Of a stretch of 64,000 nt of DNA, positions 54,153 through 63,680 are shown in pieces (positions within the stretch are counted from its first letter, which is position 1; the number at the start of each line of letters is the position of its first letter). The stretch spans positions 1,488,001 to 1,552,000 of the forward strand of contig OZ253445.1 in the NCBI GenBank assembly GCA_965261165.1, written 5' to 3'. Under the pieces are notes generated by a model, which saw only the letters and a list, made by a program, of their open reading frames with translations, made no database searches and was not told the origin of the DNA. A program made the position numbers and the translations under genes. The DNA is from SMWN01 sp965261165. GTDB taxonomy: Bacteria > Pseudomonadota > Gammaproteobacteria > Eutrophobiales > Eutrophobiaceae.

Positions 54153-56114
54153 GTGAAAGGTTTAGCGAGAATTCTCTTCCGCTTTCTGGGTTCTATGAAT
54201 CTGGCTATTACCCTGCTGGTAGCCGTTGCCTTATCTTCAATCATTGGCACGCTACTTAAACAAAATGAACCCTATCAAAACTACATTATAAAATTCGGCC
54301 CTTTCTGGCATGAGCTATATCGGTCAGTTGGCCTGTACGATGTTTATAGCAGCGCTTGGTTCATCGGCATCCTATTTTTCCTAGTTATCTCAACCAGTAT
54401 TTGTATCACGCAAAATGGGCCAGGCATCTTGCTTAGTATGCAACGGTTTAGAGAACTTATTTCTATACAGTCCTTAAGGGCAATGGAGCAACATGAAGAA
54501 TGGTGTTGTGACCTCAATACGAATGCTGCTTACAAAGGCCTGTGTTATTTTTTTAAAAAATCAGGCTACCGGTTACGGATACATGAAAATGAAAATGGTT
54601 ACACCCTTGCCGCCATGTCTGGCACCAGCAATCGACTTGGATACCTTCTGACACATATCGCTATTGTTGTTATCTGTCTTGGAGGATTAATCGACGGTAA
54701 TCTACCATTAAAATTCAAAGTACTCACAAATCAGTTAAGAATTGAAAAAGATAATGGTGTCCGTGTCTCTGAAATTCCGGATACCAGCATATTGAATATC
54801 GACAACCCTTCATTCAGGGCAAGCGTCACTATTCCTGAAGGCAAGACAGTGAATGTCGCGTTCCAGAATATTGCGGATGGTTATCTGGTGCAAAGACTAC
54901 CTTTCTCAATTGAAGTTGTGGATTTTCGTGTCGAGCATTACGAAAGTGGCCAGCCAAAATCATTTGAGAGCGATCTTATTATCCATGACCCTGAAGCTGA
55001 TACGGCTCTCGCGGAAACAATATCAGTCAACCACCCTTTGAGCTACAAAGGTTATACAATTTATCAGGCAAGCTTCACGGATGGGGGCTCGCAACTCGAT
55101 CTGCTGCTGCACCAACTGCGTGATAGTAAAACTGACTCTCTTGAAGTGAGCGGCCATATCAATGAAACATTATTAATCAACAACAATAGTGACCCATTAA
55201 AGCTAGAGCTTAATGAATTTCGTTTATTCAATATTTTTCCTGTCGCTAAAAATGAAGCTTCAGATAAAAAATTCAGAGATCAGGGTCCAAACTTTACATT
55301 TAAATTAAGAAAACAGGATGGCAGTGCCATTGAGTTTGTTAATTATATGTATCCCTTGATGATCAACGGCAGAAAATATTTTTTAAGTGGCACACGCACA
55401 TTACCTGCCCATGAATTTAAATATCTACATATCCCTGCAGATGCTGCTGATTCTCCCGAACGCTTCCTAGAATTTCAGACACTACTAAGAGATGAGAAAA
55501 ATATCCTGCAAGCCGCCACAGCCATTGCAAAAAGAGATAATATTTCGCAATCAAGTGAAGAATTTTCTGGCGCGTCACAAACTCTCGTTAATTTGTTTTT
55601 ATCCGGAGGATTTGAAAGTATTCAGAGCCATCTGCAGGCAAATGTTCCAGAGAGTGAACAAATTGAAGTTTCCAAAATTTACTTGAGGATATTACAGAAC
55701 ACACTACAGCAAGTCTTTGTTGATATGCTTAAATCTAAGGAAGTCCATGAACAGAGTCAGGTCGAAACTCAATTTTTTCAGGATTCAGTGCTTGCACTCT
55801 CTGCCTTACCATTCTATCAATCTCCTTTTTATCTGGAGCTGAGAAATTTTGAGCATAGGGAAGCAACGGGCTTACAGATCACGCGGACACCAGGAAAAAT
55901 TTATGTATACATAGGGTTTGCCATGCTGATCATTGGCGTTTTTCTCCTTTTTTACGTTTCCCATCAACGAGTCTGGCTCATACTCGAAAGGCATGGCAAC
56001 AGCACTCGATTGTTAATTGCTGGCAATACTAATCGACATAAAACTGAATTTTCTGAAAAATTTAAAGAAATAACTGGCATAATAAAAGGCGAACTAAAAC
56101 CGATAGAGGATTAA
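54153..56114 (+). CDS. resB: System II cytochrome c biogenesis protein ResB (Ccs1)
   Basis: ResB/Ccs1 works with CcsA to move haem across the membrane and attach it to apocytochromes. The 653-residue protein has three N-terminal membrane helices (SMNLAITLLVAVALSSIIGTLLKQ near 15-38, WFIGILFFLVISTSICI near 70, LGYLLTHIAIVVICLGGLIDG near 165). A large periplasmic domain and a last helix (IYVYIGFAMLIIGVFLLFYVSH near 590) follow. The start is GTG. ccsA follows after 81 bases. System II in place of the Ccm system is found in part of the gammaproteobacteria. Confidence 0.92.
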   Translation: MKGLARILFRFLGSMNLAITLLVAVALSSIIGTLLKQNEPYQNYIIKFGPFWHELYRSVGLYDVYSSAWFIGILFFLVISTSICITQNGPGILLSMQRFRELISIQSLRAMEQHEEWCCDLNTNAAYKGLCYFFKKSGYRLRIHENENGYTLAAMSGTSNRLGYLLTHIAIVVICLGGLIDGNLPLKFKVLTNQLRIEKDNGVRVSEIPDTSILNIDNPSFRASVTIPEGKTVNVAFQNIADGYLVQRLPFSIEVVDFRVEHYESGQPKSFESDLIIHDPEADTALAETISVNHPLSYKGYTIYQASFTDGGSQLDLLLHQLRDSKTDSLEVSGHINETLLINNNSDPLKLELNEFRLFNIFPVAKNEASDKKFRDQGPNFTFKLRKQDGSAIEFVNYMYPLMINGRKYFLSGTRTLPAHEFKYLHIPADAADSPERFLEFQTLLRDEKNILQAATAIAKRDNISQSSEEFSGASQTLVNLFLSGGFESIQSHLQANVPESEQIEVSKIYLRILQNTLQQVFVDMLKSKEVHEQSQVETQFFQDSVLALSALPFYQSPFYLELRNFEHREATGLQITRTPGKIYVYIGFAMLIIGVFLLFYVSHQRVWLILERHGNSTRLLIAGNTNRHKTEFSEKFKEITGIIKGELKPIED

Positions 56115-56195
56115 GCACCCCTTAAAAAATACAACAAATTCCGGGTTTTTGCATCAAACAGCTAATTCATACAATTGGATTAATACAAGGCATCA

Positions 56196-57368
56196 ATGAC
56201 AAGCGATACTCTTTTCAGGAATACCAGTAGAAACTATTGGCTTGAACAATCAACGCCCATCAGCATATTGTGGGTATTACTACTATTGGCGGGAACTGTT
56301 TTCGTGGCCAAACAATACCATCATATTATGGATGTCTATGAATTAGGTATTCTCATCAGCGCGGGCATCGCATTCAGTTTTCTTGGCCTGTCATGGCGAC
56401 CTATACAAGGCCTCACCGTCATCGTTTCATTTTTAAGTCTCTGCAGTATTGCGCTTTATGGCACTAATCTGGATACATCTGAACAGAATTTCTTTTTAAA
56501 ATTCTTACTTTCGAGTCAATCAGCCATCATGTGGATGAGCGCACTGTATGTCATGGCAACAATGACATATCTTGGAAATCTCTTATCAGGTTCTGAGTTC
56601 ATTGGAAAGGTGGCTACCAATCTTACCTGGTCTGCAACCATTATGGGGCTGACTGGATTAATGGTCCGTTGGCGCGAATCCTATTTGATGGGTTCTGATA
56701 TTGGTCATATTCCCATCAGTAACCTATATGAAGTCTTCGTTCTGTTTTGTTTAATTACTGGCCTTGTTTATCTCTACTACGAAAATAAATTCAGGACACG
56801 GAGCATGGGGGCTTTTGTGCTTCTGGTTATCAGTGCCGCAGTCGGCTTTCTATTTTGGTATGCCTACTCAAGAGGTGCTCACGAGATTCAACCGTTGGTG
56901 CCAGCACTGAAAAGTTATTGGATGAAAATCCATGTGCCTGCAAACTTTATTGGCTATGGCTGTTTCAGCCTTGCTGCCATGTTGGGCATAGCCTATTTAG
57001 CAAGAAATTTTATAGAACGAAAAGCACCAGGTTCAATCTTCCTCTCGCGCCTACCGTCCCATGATCTGCTCGACGATGTGATATATAAATCTATCGCGAT
57101 GGGTTTTGCATTTTTTACCATTGCAACCATCCTCGGCGCCTTGTGGGCAGCAGAGGCATGGGGAGGATACTGGTCATGGGACCCTAAGGAGACTTGGGCA
57201 CTGATCGTCTGGTTAAATTATGCCGCTTGGTTACATATGCGTATGACCAAAGGCTGGAAAGGCATGCCCATGGCGTGGTGGTCTATAATTGGTTTATTTG
57301 TCACATTATTCGCTTTTCTCGGTGTTAATATGTTTTTATCCGGTTTGCATTCTTACGGTGAATTGTAA
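56196..57368 (+). CDS. ccsA: System II cytochrome c biogenesis protein CcsA (CcsB/ResC type)
   Basis: The 390-residue polytopic protein carries the haem-handling WWD motif GGYWSWDPKETWALIVWLNYAAWLHMR near residues 325-350 and conserved His residues in preceding helices (KIHVPANFIGYG, LHMRMTKGWKG). It pairs with ResB to form the haem exporter and cytochrome c synthase. About eight membrane segments. The downstream dsbA-like lipoprotein gene supports a shared role in reducing and loading apocytochromes. Confidence 0.94.
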   Translation: MTSDTLFRNTSRNYWLEQSTPISILWVLLLLAGTVFVAKQYHHIMDVYELGILISAGIAFSFLGLSWRPIQGLTVIVSFLSLCSIALYGTNLDTSEQNFFLKFLLSSQSAIMWMSALYVMATMTYLGNLLSGSEFIGKVATNLTWSATIMGLTGLMVRWRESYLMGSDIGHIPISNLYEVFVLFCLITGLVYLYYENKFRTRSMGAFVLLVISAAVGFLFWYAYSRGAHEIQPLVPALKSYWMKIHVPANFIGYGCFSLAAMLGIAYLARNFIERKAPGSIFLSRLPSHDLLDDVIYKSIAMGFAFFTIATILGALWAAEAWGGYWSWDPKETWALIVWLNYAAWLHMRMTKGWKGMPMAWWSIIGLFVTLFAFLGVNMFLSGLHSYGEL

Positions 57369-57401
57369 TTCACTCCATTTCTTCAAAGGTCTTTGATATA
57401 C

Positions 57402-58139
57402 ATGAATAAAAAATTACTTCGAACACAACTCACTAGTATTTTTCTGTTTGCCGCCCTCAGCTTGCTTTTTGCTTGTTCTGACGCTGAAGAAAATGTGACT
57501 AAAAATAACACGGCTCCTGTTGTGCAAGAGCAGACCACAACAATTAATCCAATCAAACAGGCAAAGGTAGTATTGAAAGATATTACTGGCCTTTATAAAG
57601 AACTTCCTTCCCCACAACCTACAAGGACAGGTGAGAAAATAGAAGTTCTGGAAGTCTTCTGGTATGGCTGCTCTCATTGTTATCGTTTTGAGCCAGTAAT
57701 TGAAAAATGGCTTGAAGAAAAAGCTGACTATATTGAGTTTGTTCGTATGCCAGGTATCTTGGGTAAAAACTGGTTACCTCATGCCAGAGCTTTTTATGTG
57801 GCAGAGAAAATAGGTATTCTTGATATCATCCACAAGCCTTTGTTTCATGCGATACACAAAGATAAAAGAAATATCCTTGATAAGAAGAGCCTCAGGATGT
57901 TTTTTTCAGAACATGGTGTCAGCAGCGATGAATTCGATCAGGCCTATAGCTCAGAAGAAGTTGAAAAAAAAATTAGAGCAGCATTCACGGCCGGACAAGC
58001 TTATGCGCTAACAGGCGTTCCAACAATCATTATCAATGGTAAGTATGGAACAAGCGCATCCATTGCCGGAAATTTTGACAAGATCATAGGCGTGATAAAT
58101 ACCTTGGCAGAAAAAGAATATGAGAAATCACCTGATTAA
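57402..58139 (+). CDS. dsbA: DsbA-type thiol:disulfide interchange lipoprotein
   Basis: The 245-residue protein has a lipoprotein signal (LFAALSLLFAC), a Ser/Thr/Gln-rich linker, then a thioredoxin fold with helical insert. The active site is GCSHC (about residue 88) and the cis-Pro loop is TGVPTIIINGKY. It oxidises or isomerises periplasmic disulfides. Being membrane-anchored and next to resB-ccsA suggests it serves cytochrome c maturation. Most DsbA proteins are soluble. The ATG at 57402 is preferred over the in-frame TTG three codons upstream, which is too close to the AAAGG. Confidence 0.9.
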   Translation: MNKKLLRTQLTSIFLFAALSLLFACSDAEENVTKNNTAPVVQEQTTTINPIKQAKVVLKDITGLYKELPSPQPTRTGEKIEVLEVFWYGCSHCYRFEPVIEKWLEEKADYIEFVRMPGILGKNWLPHARAFYVAEKIGILDIIHKPLFHAIHKDKRNILDKKSLRMFFSEHGVSSDEFDQAYSSEEVEKKIRAAFTAGQAYALTGVPTIIINGKYGTSASIAGNFDKIIGVINTLAEKEYEKSPD

Positions 58140-58188
58140 ATGTTTGAATATACGATTCTAATGTTTAAATGGATTATTCATAAAACAG

Positions 58189-58216
58189 AAAATCCTTCGA
58201 CTGAGGATTTTTATTA
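58189..58216. terminator. Bidirectional terminator between dsbA and the carboxylesterase gene
   Basis: AAAATCCT (58189-58196) pairs perfectly with AGGATTTT (58204-58211) around a seven-base loop. A-rich and T-rich flanks on either side suit termination from both convergent genes. Confidence 0.6.
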
Positions 58217-58231
58217 CTTGGCGAAAAACGT

Positions 58232-58891
58232 TTATAGAAGTATCTTCTGCAGCCACTTTGAAATATCCATCACCTCTTCAGCGCAAACACTATGTTGCAT
58301 AGGATAAGTTTGATAATTAACACTATAGCCTCTTTTTTTTAAATCCCTGTACGCAATTTGTCCTAAAGATTCTGGTACAATCGGATCCATGATTCCATGA
58401 TAAATCTGAACAGGTAATGCCTTATTTTCCTGACTGAGAAGAATTGATTCACTAGTTGCAAAATATGTCGACATTGCCATTAAGCCTGCTAGTGGTTCAG
58501 GATAAGTTAAGGCCGTCTGATAGCCAACAGCTCCGCCCTGCGAAAAACCGGCAATTACAATACGTGAGCTACTTATACCGCGCTCTATCTCTCTGCCTAT
58601 CAAGGCACCTATCCTCTCAGAAGATATCAGTAATTGCTCTTCGTCGACCTTCTTCTCGATATTCATGTTCAAAATGTCATACCAGGCTGGCATAACCATA
58701 CCATTATTAATGGTGACAGGCATCGATGGGGCATGCGGAAATATAAAACGAACGGCTGCACTATCTGGTAATCTTAGCTTTGGAACGATAGGCTCAAAAT
58801 CATATCCATCCGCACCCAATCCATGTAACCAGATGACAGCGACATCAGCAGATTTTTTAGGTTCCACTTCAATACAAGGCAAGTAATCCAT
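58232..58891 (-). CDS. Alpha/beta-hydrolase carboxylesterase (phospholipase/carboxylesterase family)
   Basis: The 219-residue cytoplasmic esterase has VAVIWLHGLGADGYDFEPIVPKL near the start. The nucleophile elbow GFSQGGAVG (Ser near residue 115), the Asp in YHGIMDPIVPESLG and the His in YPMQHSVCAEEV complete the catalytic triad. It matches the EstB/acyl-protein-thioesterase-like family, which hydrolyses short-chain esters. Length is normal. It converges on dsbA and diverges from msrA. Confidence 0.9.
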   Translation of the reverse strand: MDYLPCIEVEPKKSADVAVIWLHGLGADGYDFEPIVPKLRLPDSAAVRFIFPHAPSMPVTINNGMVMPAWYDILNMNIEKKVDEEQLLISSERIGALIGREIERGISSSRIVIAGFSQGGAVGYQTALTYPEPLAGLMAMSTYFATSESILLSQENKALPVQIYHGIMDPIVPESLGQIAYRDLKKRGYSVNYQTYPMQHSVCAEEVMDISKWLQKILL

Positions 58892-58989
58892 AAAAATAAT
58901 ATTCTCTGTTAATTAGTTGGGCAAAATGAACTCTTTGTATTCTACCTGTCTTAGGAAAAACAGCTAAGAAATTAGTATAAGATAAAACA

Positions 58990-59625
58990 ATGATGATGAA
59001 ATTATTGAAATATACCTTACCTGTTTTTATCTTGAGTTTGTTCGCAATGACGATAAGCACGTCAACAACAGATGTCGCTGCCAGAGATAATACAACTGCA
59101 TCTGTGGCCACATTCGCTGGCGGTTGCTTCTGGTGTATGGAAGCTCCTTTTGACAAACTGGAAGGTGTTATCTCCACCACCTCTGGTTATACGGGAGGCC
59201 ATACAGAAAACCCAACCTATAAACAGACGTCCTCGGGCAGAACTGGTCATACAGAAGCTATCCAGATCGTTTATGATTCCGAAAAAGTCAGTTACGAAAA
59301 ATTGCTTAATGTCTTCTGGCATAATATTGACCCAACTACGCCAGATCAACAATTTTGTGATCGAGGTAGCCAATATCGATCTGAAATTTTCTATCACAAT
59401 GATATGCAAAAACAGCTAGCAAAATCATCAAAAGCTACTCTCGAAAAAACCAAGCCTTTTACAGAACTCATCGTTACGCAAGTAACTAAAGTTTCAAGAT
59501 TTTACGCTGCAGAGGATTACCACCAGGATTACTACAAGAAAAACCCAATTCGCTACAGGTATTACAGATATGGTTGTGGAAGAGATAAACGACTAGAACA
59601 ACTATGGGGCGAAAGCCAACATTAG
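58990..59625 (+). CDS. msrA: Exported peptide methionine sulfoxide reductase A
   Basis: MsrA reduces methionine-S-sulfoxide in proteins. The catalytic motif is GGCFWCMEAPF (Cys46, with Cys49 nearby), followed by GVISTTSGYTGG, SGRTGHTEAIQIVYD, FWHNIDPTTPDQQFCDRGSQYRSEIFYHN and AEDYHQDYYKKNP. A C-terminal Cys in YGCGRDKR may resolve the disulfide. Residues 1-31 form a signal peptide, so this copy works in the periplasm, unlike the usual cytoplasmic MsrA. It could protect exported proteins such as c-type cytochromes. Three ATGs in a row make the exact start uncertain by up to two codons. Confidence 0.93.
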   Translation: MMMKLLKYTLPVFILSLFAMTISTSTTDVAARDNTTASVATFAGGCFWCMEAPFDKLEGVISTTSGYTGGHTENPTYKQTSSGRTGHTEAIQIVYDSEKVSYEKLLNVFWHNIDPTTPDQQFCDRGSQYRSEIFYHNDMQKQLAKSSKATLEKTKPFTELIVTQVTKVSRFYAAEDYHQDYYKKNPIRYRYYRYGCGRDKRLEQLWGESQH

Positions 59626-59645
59626 TGCTTCAAGAAGAAAATATT

Positions 59646-60653
59646 TCAGAATAGCAAATATTCGAAAAATTCATCACTCCAGTCACCACGCCGATCTAGG
59701 ACAAAGCGTGTTAACTCTTTTATGAGAATGTCTGAGTTAGTATGCAACTCTCTATATTCGGGAATATCCATTTCTCTTAACTCATCTAATGATGCGGGAT
59801 CAGCATCGATTAGAACCTTCCTGACTTCAAAAGAATTCATTTGCGTCATGAAAATTTCGTAAGCATCTAGCAAAATATCAAATCTGTCATCATTATTTAA
59901 CGTATAGACTTTTTCAATCCTTTGCATTGGTGTCAATGCAAGATAGCCACGCAACCAGCCAATCTTATCTTTCTTTTCCTTGCTGCACTCTCCTAACAAA
60001 AAGATCAATGCAGCAAACGTAGGAATACGGCTATTACGTAATTTTATATTACGCATATGCCAGCTATCAATTGGATCATTGCTTAGATCAAACTGGTGCC
60101 ATGCGCAGTATGATCTTAAATAACGAATTAGATCATTGAGCAGATAAACCCACTCCTTCTTCTGATCATAGATCAGAAATCCTGCCGCATAGCGTTCTAA
60201 CAAACTTTGCACCAAGTTCTGAAAATTATCCTCACTGTAAATAGGCCTGGCATCAAGCAATATCTGCATACGTTTACCGAAGGTATTTTTATCATCTGCG
60301 ATCAGGCCTAAAGTTTCGTGATCACAGATTTGACTATGGCTTGCTGGCGTTACATAAATACCCGTTGATTTTGGTAATGGCAATCCCAGAGGAGCCAGCG
60401 CGTCCCATACCGCCTGCATAGATTTTTGGCAACGAGCAGGATCATCAACCACTTCATCATTGACCAATACAATTAAATCGCAATCAGAATGCGCCATCCC
60501 CTCAAGACGACCGAATGAGCCAGATACAGCCGCAATGGAAACATCAGGCGCAGAATCCGCCAGTGATAACAGTCGTTCCTGCATTTTTTGCAACATATTG
60601 TCAGACCAGTCGCGTGCATAGGCGAGTGTTGGATATTTTTGAGGATCGACCAT
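59646..60653 (-). CDS. Nucleotidyltransferase-fold protein
   Basis: The 335-residue protein contains SGSFGRLEGMAHSDCDLIVLVND (residues 44-66), a GS-x6-to-9-DxD pattern of the polymerase-beta nucleotidyltransferase fold, here with DCD. A helical domain follows (about 150-335; LNDLIRYLRSYCAWHQFDL, MRNIKLRNSRIPTFAALIFL), similar in size to DUF294/GlnD-like helical partners. What it nucleotidylates, if anything, is unknown. It is a single gene, convergent with msrA, with about 140 bases before the glycosyltransferase gene. Confidence 0.65.
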   Translation of the reverse strand: MVDPQKYPTLAYARDWSDNMLQKMQERLLSLADSAPDVSIAAVSGSFGRLEGMAHSDCDLIVLVNDEVVDDPARCQKSMQAVWDALAPLGLPLPKSTGIYVTPASHSQICDHETLGLIADDKNTFGKRMQILLDARPIYSEDNFQNLVQSLLERYAAGFLIYDQKKEWVYLLNDLIRYLRSYCAWHQFDLSNDPIDSWHMRNIKLRNSRIPTFAALIFLLGECSKEKKDKIGWLRGYLALTPMQRIEKVYTLNNDDRFDILLDAYEIFMTQMNSFEVRKVLIDADPASLDELREMDIPEYRELHTNSDILIKELTRFVLDRRGDWSDEFFEYLLF

Positions 60654-60792
60654 GATTTATAATTTAATTATTTTTTTATGTAAGGTTACAGAAAACCCTT
60701 TTGTAACACGGATAACGGACATGAAAAGCAATAATATAAAAAGTGACCGCTCGACCATTAATAGGTCATCTATAAAATGCTGTAAGACTCGA

Positions 60793-61707
60793 TTAATATC
60801 GATACCTTTCCTGAATTATATTTAATAAGCCAGCGATATAGCCTGCCCCTGAGGCAAGCTTCATATACGATTTTTCCAGATTCTTGTGCCACTTACTGAA
60901 AATAGCATTAATCAAGCTAATGATGGAGCCAATTAATTTCCCCAATATCTTTGGAATAAAATGCAACCAGGTTCTTAAGGATGAATAGGTTTTTTTATAG
61001 CGTAATACGCTGTTGATCCCCCCGGTATAATGACGGAAGAATTTATATTTAAAAGTTTCTCTTTCCGGCAATATTTTCTCAAAAATTACTGCTTCAGTAA
61101 TCCACACCGATGTACAATCTAGTTTGCTTGCCTTATCAAAAAAATCGAAATCTTCACCTCCAATAAAATTGTAATAAGGGTCAAAAGTTAAACCTAATTC
61201 AGAAATAAGTCTCTCCTTAAAAATCACATTACCAGCGGCAATATATCTGGGCACCATACCAGTTTTATATTTATTTTTCGTCACATACTCATTTGGCGGA
61301 GTTGTCTCATATACGGAAATTACAGGGCCGCTAGCTATATCAACAGAATAATCGACAAAACCATTGTAAATATTCTTCAACCAATCAATGTGAGGCATTT
61401 CATCGTCGTCGATAAAAGCAATGAGATCTGCCTGATGCTGAATAGCTTTTTGAACCAAACAATTTCGAACTGAAGAAAGCCCACGATTGGGCTCAATATA
61501 ATATTGTAAGGGGCAGTTAAGTCCAGGAGAGATTTCTTCGCATATGTCTCTGGCTGTTTGATTGCTATCATTGTCAACAACAATAATAATTATACTCAGG
61601 TCTTCAGGTAGTTTGAGTTGGCCTATGGCAAGTAAGCTCTGTTTTAATAATTCTGGGCGCTTAAAGGTAGCGATGCAAAGTGCAACAAGAGTTAAATTAT
61701 CCTGCAT
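60793..61707 (-). CDS. Family 2 glycosyltransferase
   Basis: The 304-residue GT-A enzyme has VALCIATFKRPELLKQSLLAI at the N-terminus, VVDNDSNQTARDICEE (nucleotide-binding Asp), EPNRGLSSVRNCLV, and the metal-binding FIDDDEMPHIDWL near residue 97. A C-terminal hydrophobic or amphipathic region (LHFIPKILGKLIGSIISLINAIF) may attach it to the membrane. It probably extends a surface polysaccharide or lipid-linked sugar. It follows the ABC exporter genes in the same direction, hinting at polysaccharide export, though the sugar is unknown. Confidence 0.88.
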   Translation of the reverse strand: MQDNLTLVALCIATFKRPELLKQSLLAIGQLKLPEDLSIIIIVVDNDSNQTARDICEEISPGLNCPLQYYIEPNRGLSSVRNCLVQKAIQHQADLIAFIDDDEMPHIDWLKNIYNGFVDYSVDIASGPVISVYETTPPNEYVTKNKYKTGMVPRYIAAGNVIFKERLISELGLTFDPYYNFIGGEDFDFFDKASKLDCTSVWITEAVIFEKILPERETFKYKFFRHYTGGINSVLRYKKTYSSLRTWLHFIPKILGKLIGSIISLINAIFSKWHKNLEKSYMKLASGAGYIAGLLNIIQERYRY

Positions 61708-61715
61708 GCTAAAGA

Positions 61716-61823
61716 TTATTTATGAAAATACTTCTCATAAGTTTTATTAAAATATTCTCTTTCCAAAATCCTAAAATATCTCCTGTCATAATCTTTTTCT
61801 GCTTTACCTATCTTTCTAATCAC
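61716..61823 (-). CDS. Possible 35-residue ORF overlapping the ABC permease stop
   Basis: A GTG overlaps the permease stop (GTGA) and opens a frame of 35 codons ending in TAA nine bases before the glycosyltransferase start. The peptide is rich in Lys, Arg, Glu and Tyr (RKIGKAEKDYDRRYF... YEKYFHK) and is probably helical. The tight overlap suggests coupling, but it could be chance or the stub of a larger lost gene. Confidence 0.3.
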   Translation of the reverse strand: MIRKIGKAEKDYDRRYFRILEREYFNKTYEKYFHK

Positions 61824-62593
61824 GTTTTAATTCCGATTCCTTTATTTAACATATAAAGGCATGAGATAAAGAGTGTAATAGTAAATATTAATATGATTGT
61901 AAATGCAGACTGGATATTAATATCTGATACTCCCAACATGCCATAACGAAATGCATTGACCATATAGAATATGGGATTGAGTTTTGAAACTATTTGCCAG
62001 AACTCAGGTAATAGATTAATCGAGTAAAAAACACCGCCTAGGTAAATGAGTGGGGTGAGTACAAAAGAGGGAATAATTGCAATGTCGTCAAATTTCTTGG
62101 CAAAAATTCCGTTGATAAATCCTGCCAGGGAAAAAAGAGCTGATGTGAGTAGTACCACGGTGATTATTATCAATGGATGTTCAATATGTAATTCGGTAAA
62201 AAATAATGCAACCAGAGTGACTACAAGCCCTACTATCATGCCTCTAGCAACTCCTCCAGCGATATAGCCACTCAGTATTATTATGTTGGGAACAGGTGCA
62301 ACCAGCATCTCCTCGATATGTCGTTGAAATTTTGCTCCAAAGAAAGATGAGACTACATTCGCATAAGAGCTATTGATGATAGACATCATAATTATTCCCG
62401 GTGCGATGTATTGAGTATAACTGAATCCATCCATTGAGCCGATACGAGGTCCGATTAGGTTGCCAAAAACAACGAAATAGAGTGTCATACTGACCGCGGG
62501 AGGTAATATCGTCTGAATCCAGATACGAACAAAGCGATTCACTTCTTTGATAACGATGGTTCGAAATGCAGTGAGATATAGGCTCTGTCTCAT
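61820..62593 (-). CDS. ABC-2 type exporter permease
   Basis: The 257-residue protein has about six membrane segments. The ABC-2 permease core includes QTILPPAVSMTLYFVVFGNLIG near the start, FAKKFDDIAIIPSFVLTPLIYLGGVFYSINLLPEFW near residue 165 and NPIFYMVNAFRYGMLG. These match the YadH/NodJ-type permeases. Its ATG overlaps the ATPase stop (ATGA), so the two are one transport unit. A polysaccharide, lipid or drug is possible as substrate; the glycosyltransferase neighbour favours the first. Confidence 0.92.
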   Translation of the reverse strand: MRQSLYLTAFRTIVIKEVNRFVRIWIQTILPPAVSMTLYFVVFGNLIGPRIGSMDGFSYTQYIAPGIIMMSIINSSYANVVSSFFGAKFQRHIEEMLVAPVPNIIILSGYIAGGVARGMIVGLVVTLVALFFTELHIEHPLIIITVVLLTSALFSLAGFINGIFAKKFDDIAIIPSFVLTPLIYLGGVFYSINLLPEFWQIVSKLNPIFYMVNAFRYGMLGVSDINIQSAFTIILIFTITLFISCLYMLNKGIGIKT

Positions 62594-63519
62594 ACTTGGT
62601 TATCAGACTCATTTTCTTCAAGGAGGTTGATAAACAATTCCTCAAGGCGATTAGTTTTATTCCTCATGCTGAGAACCTCAATACCTTTTTCGGATAATTG
62701 TTTGAATAAATTATTTAGTCCCTGTTTTTTTGATATATCTATCTGCAATGTTGAAGCATCAAGTATCTGGTAATCATAACCATTAATTATTAGTGGAGTA
62801 GATTGAGGTAGTTTCAGATCAAAGATGAAGGTTTCAATATCCAGTTTTGACAGGATTGATTTTATTGAAGTGTTTTCAATAATATTTCCTTTATCAATAA
62901 TAGCGATATTTTTGCAAAGCTTTTCAGCTTCTTCAAGATAATGCGTTGTTAAGACAATGGTTGTTCCCTGTTTGTTAATGTCAATTAGAAAATCCCACAT
63001 TGAACGTCGTAATTCGACATCAACCCCTGCAGTGGGTTCATCAAGTATCAGCAATTTTGGTTCGTGGATTAGTGCACGAGCGATCATCAGCCTGCGTTTA
63101 AGGCCTCCTGATAATGTTCGAGAAGGGCTATCACGTTTTTCCCAGAGCCCCATATTGTTCAGATACTTTTCTGCACGCTGGTATGCGACCTTTCTACTAA
63201 TACCATAGTAACCGGCTTGATTGAGTAAAATCTCAAGCGGATTTTCAAATTGTGAGAAATTTATTTCCTGGGGAGCAACGCCTATGAGTGATTTTGCTTC
63301 GACAGAATGTGAATCACTATCCAGACCAAAAACATTTACCTTGCCATCAGTTTTATTTATCAATGAAGTAACAATGCCAATAGCGGTTGATTTTCCTGCA
63401 CCATTCGGTCCAAGCAGGGCAAAAAAATCTCCTTCATTGACTTCAAGACTAACCCCCTTCAATGCTTGAAGATGGTTTTGATAAGTTTTTTTCAGGTTTG
63501 TAATTTGCAGTGCTTTCAC
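62590..63519 (-). CDS. ABC exporter ATP-binding protein
   Basis: The 309-residue ATPase has Walker A LGPNGAGKST (about residues 36-45), Q-loop VAPQE, signature LSGGLKRRLMIARALIHEP, Walker B LLILDEPTAGVD and H-loop TTHYLEEAE. The C-terminal 80 residues form the extra domain usual in the CcmA/YadG-type subfamily. It powers the permease encoded directly downstream with a four-base overlap. A single domain implies a homodimer. Confidence 0.94.
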   Translation of the reverse strand: MKALQITNLKKTYQNHLQALKGVSLEVNEGDFFALLGPNGAGKSTAIGIVTSLINKTDGKVNVFGLDSDSHSVEAKSLIGVAPQEINFSQFENPLEILLNQAGYYGISRKVAYQRAEKYLNNMGLWEKRDSPSRTLSGGLKRRLMIARALIHEPKLLILDEPTAGVDVELRRSMWDFLIDINKQGTTIVLTTHYLEEAEKLCKNIAIIDKGNIIENTSIKSILSKLDIETFIFDLKLPQSTPLIINGYDYQILDASTLQIDISKKQGLNNLFKQLSEKGIEVLSMRNKTNRLEELFINLLEENESDNQV

Positions 63520-63680
63520 AGAGATATTGTAACAGTTATAGTTTTAAAACGAGTATTTTGTGAATAATATTGATAGCTTACTATGGTTAGATGGTGATCT
63601 AAGCCATGGTGAATTTGATAAGGAAGTAAAACAGATTGCAAGTTTAATCATAATACAGAACATACAAAATGTGAGTTGAT
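63520..63680. other. Intergenic, no feature recognised
   Basis: AT-rich sequence between the ABC ATPase gene and the C-terminal partial gene; a 40-codon plus-strand frame at 63559-63680 has no ribosome-binding site and is not called. Confidence 0.3.
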
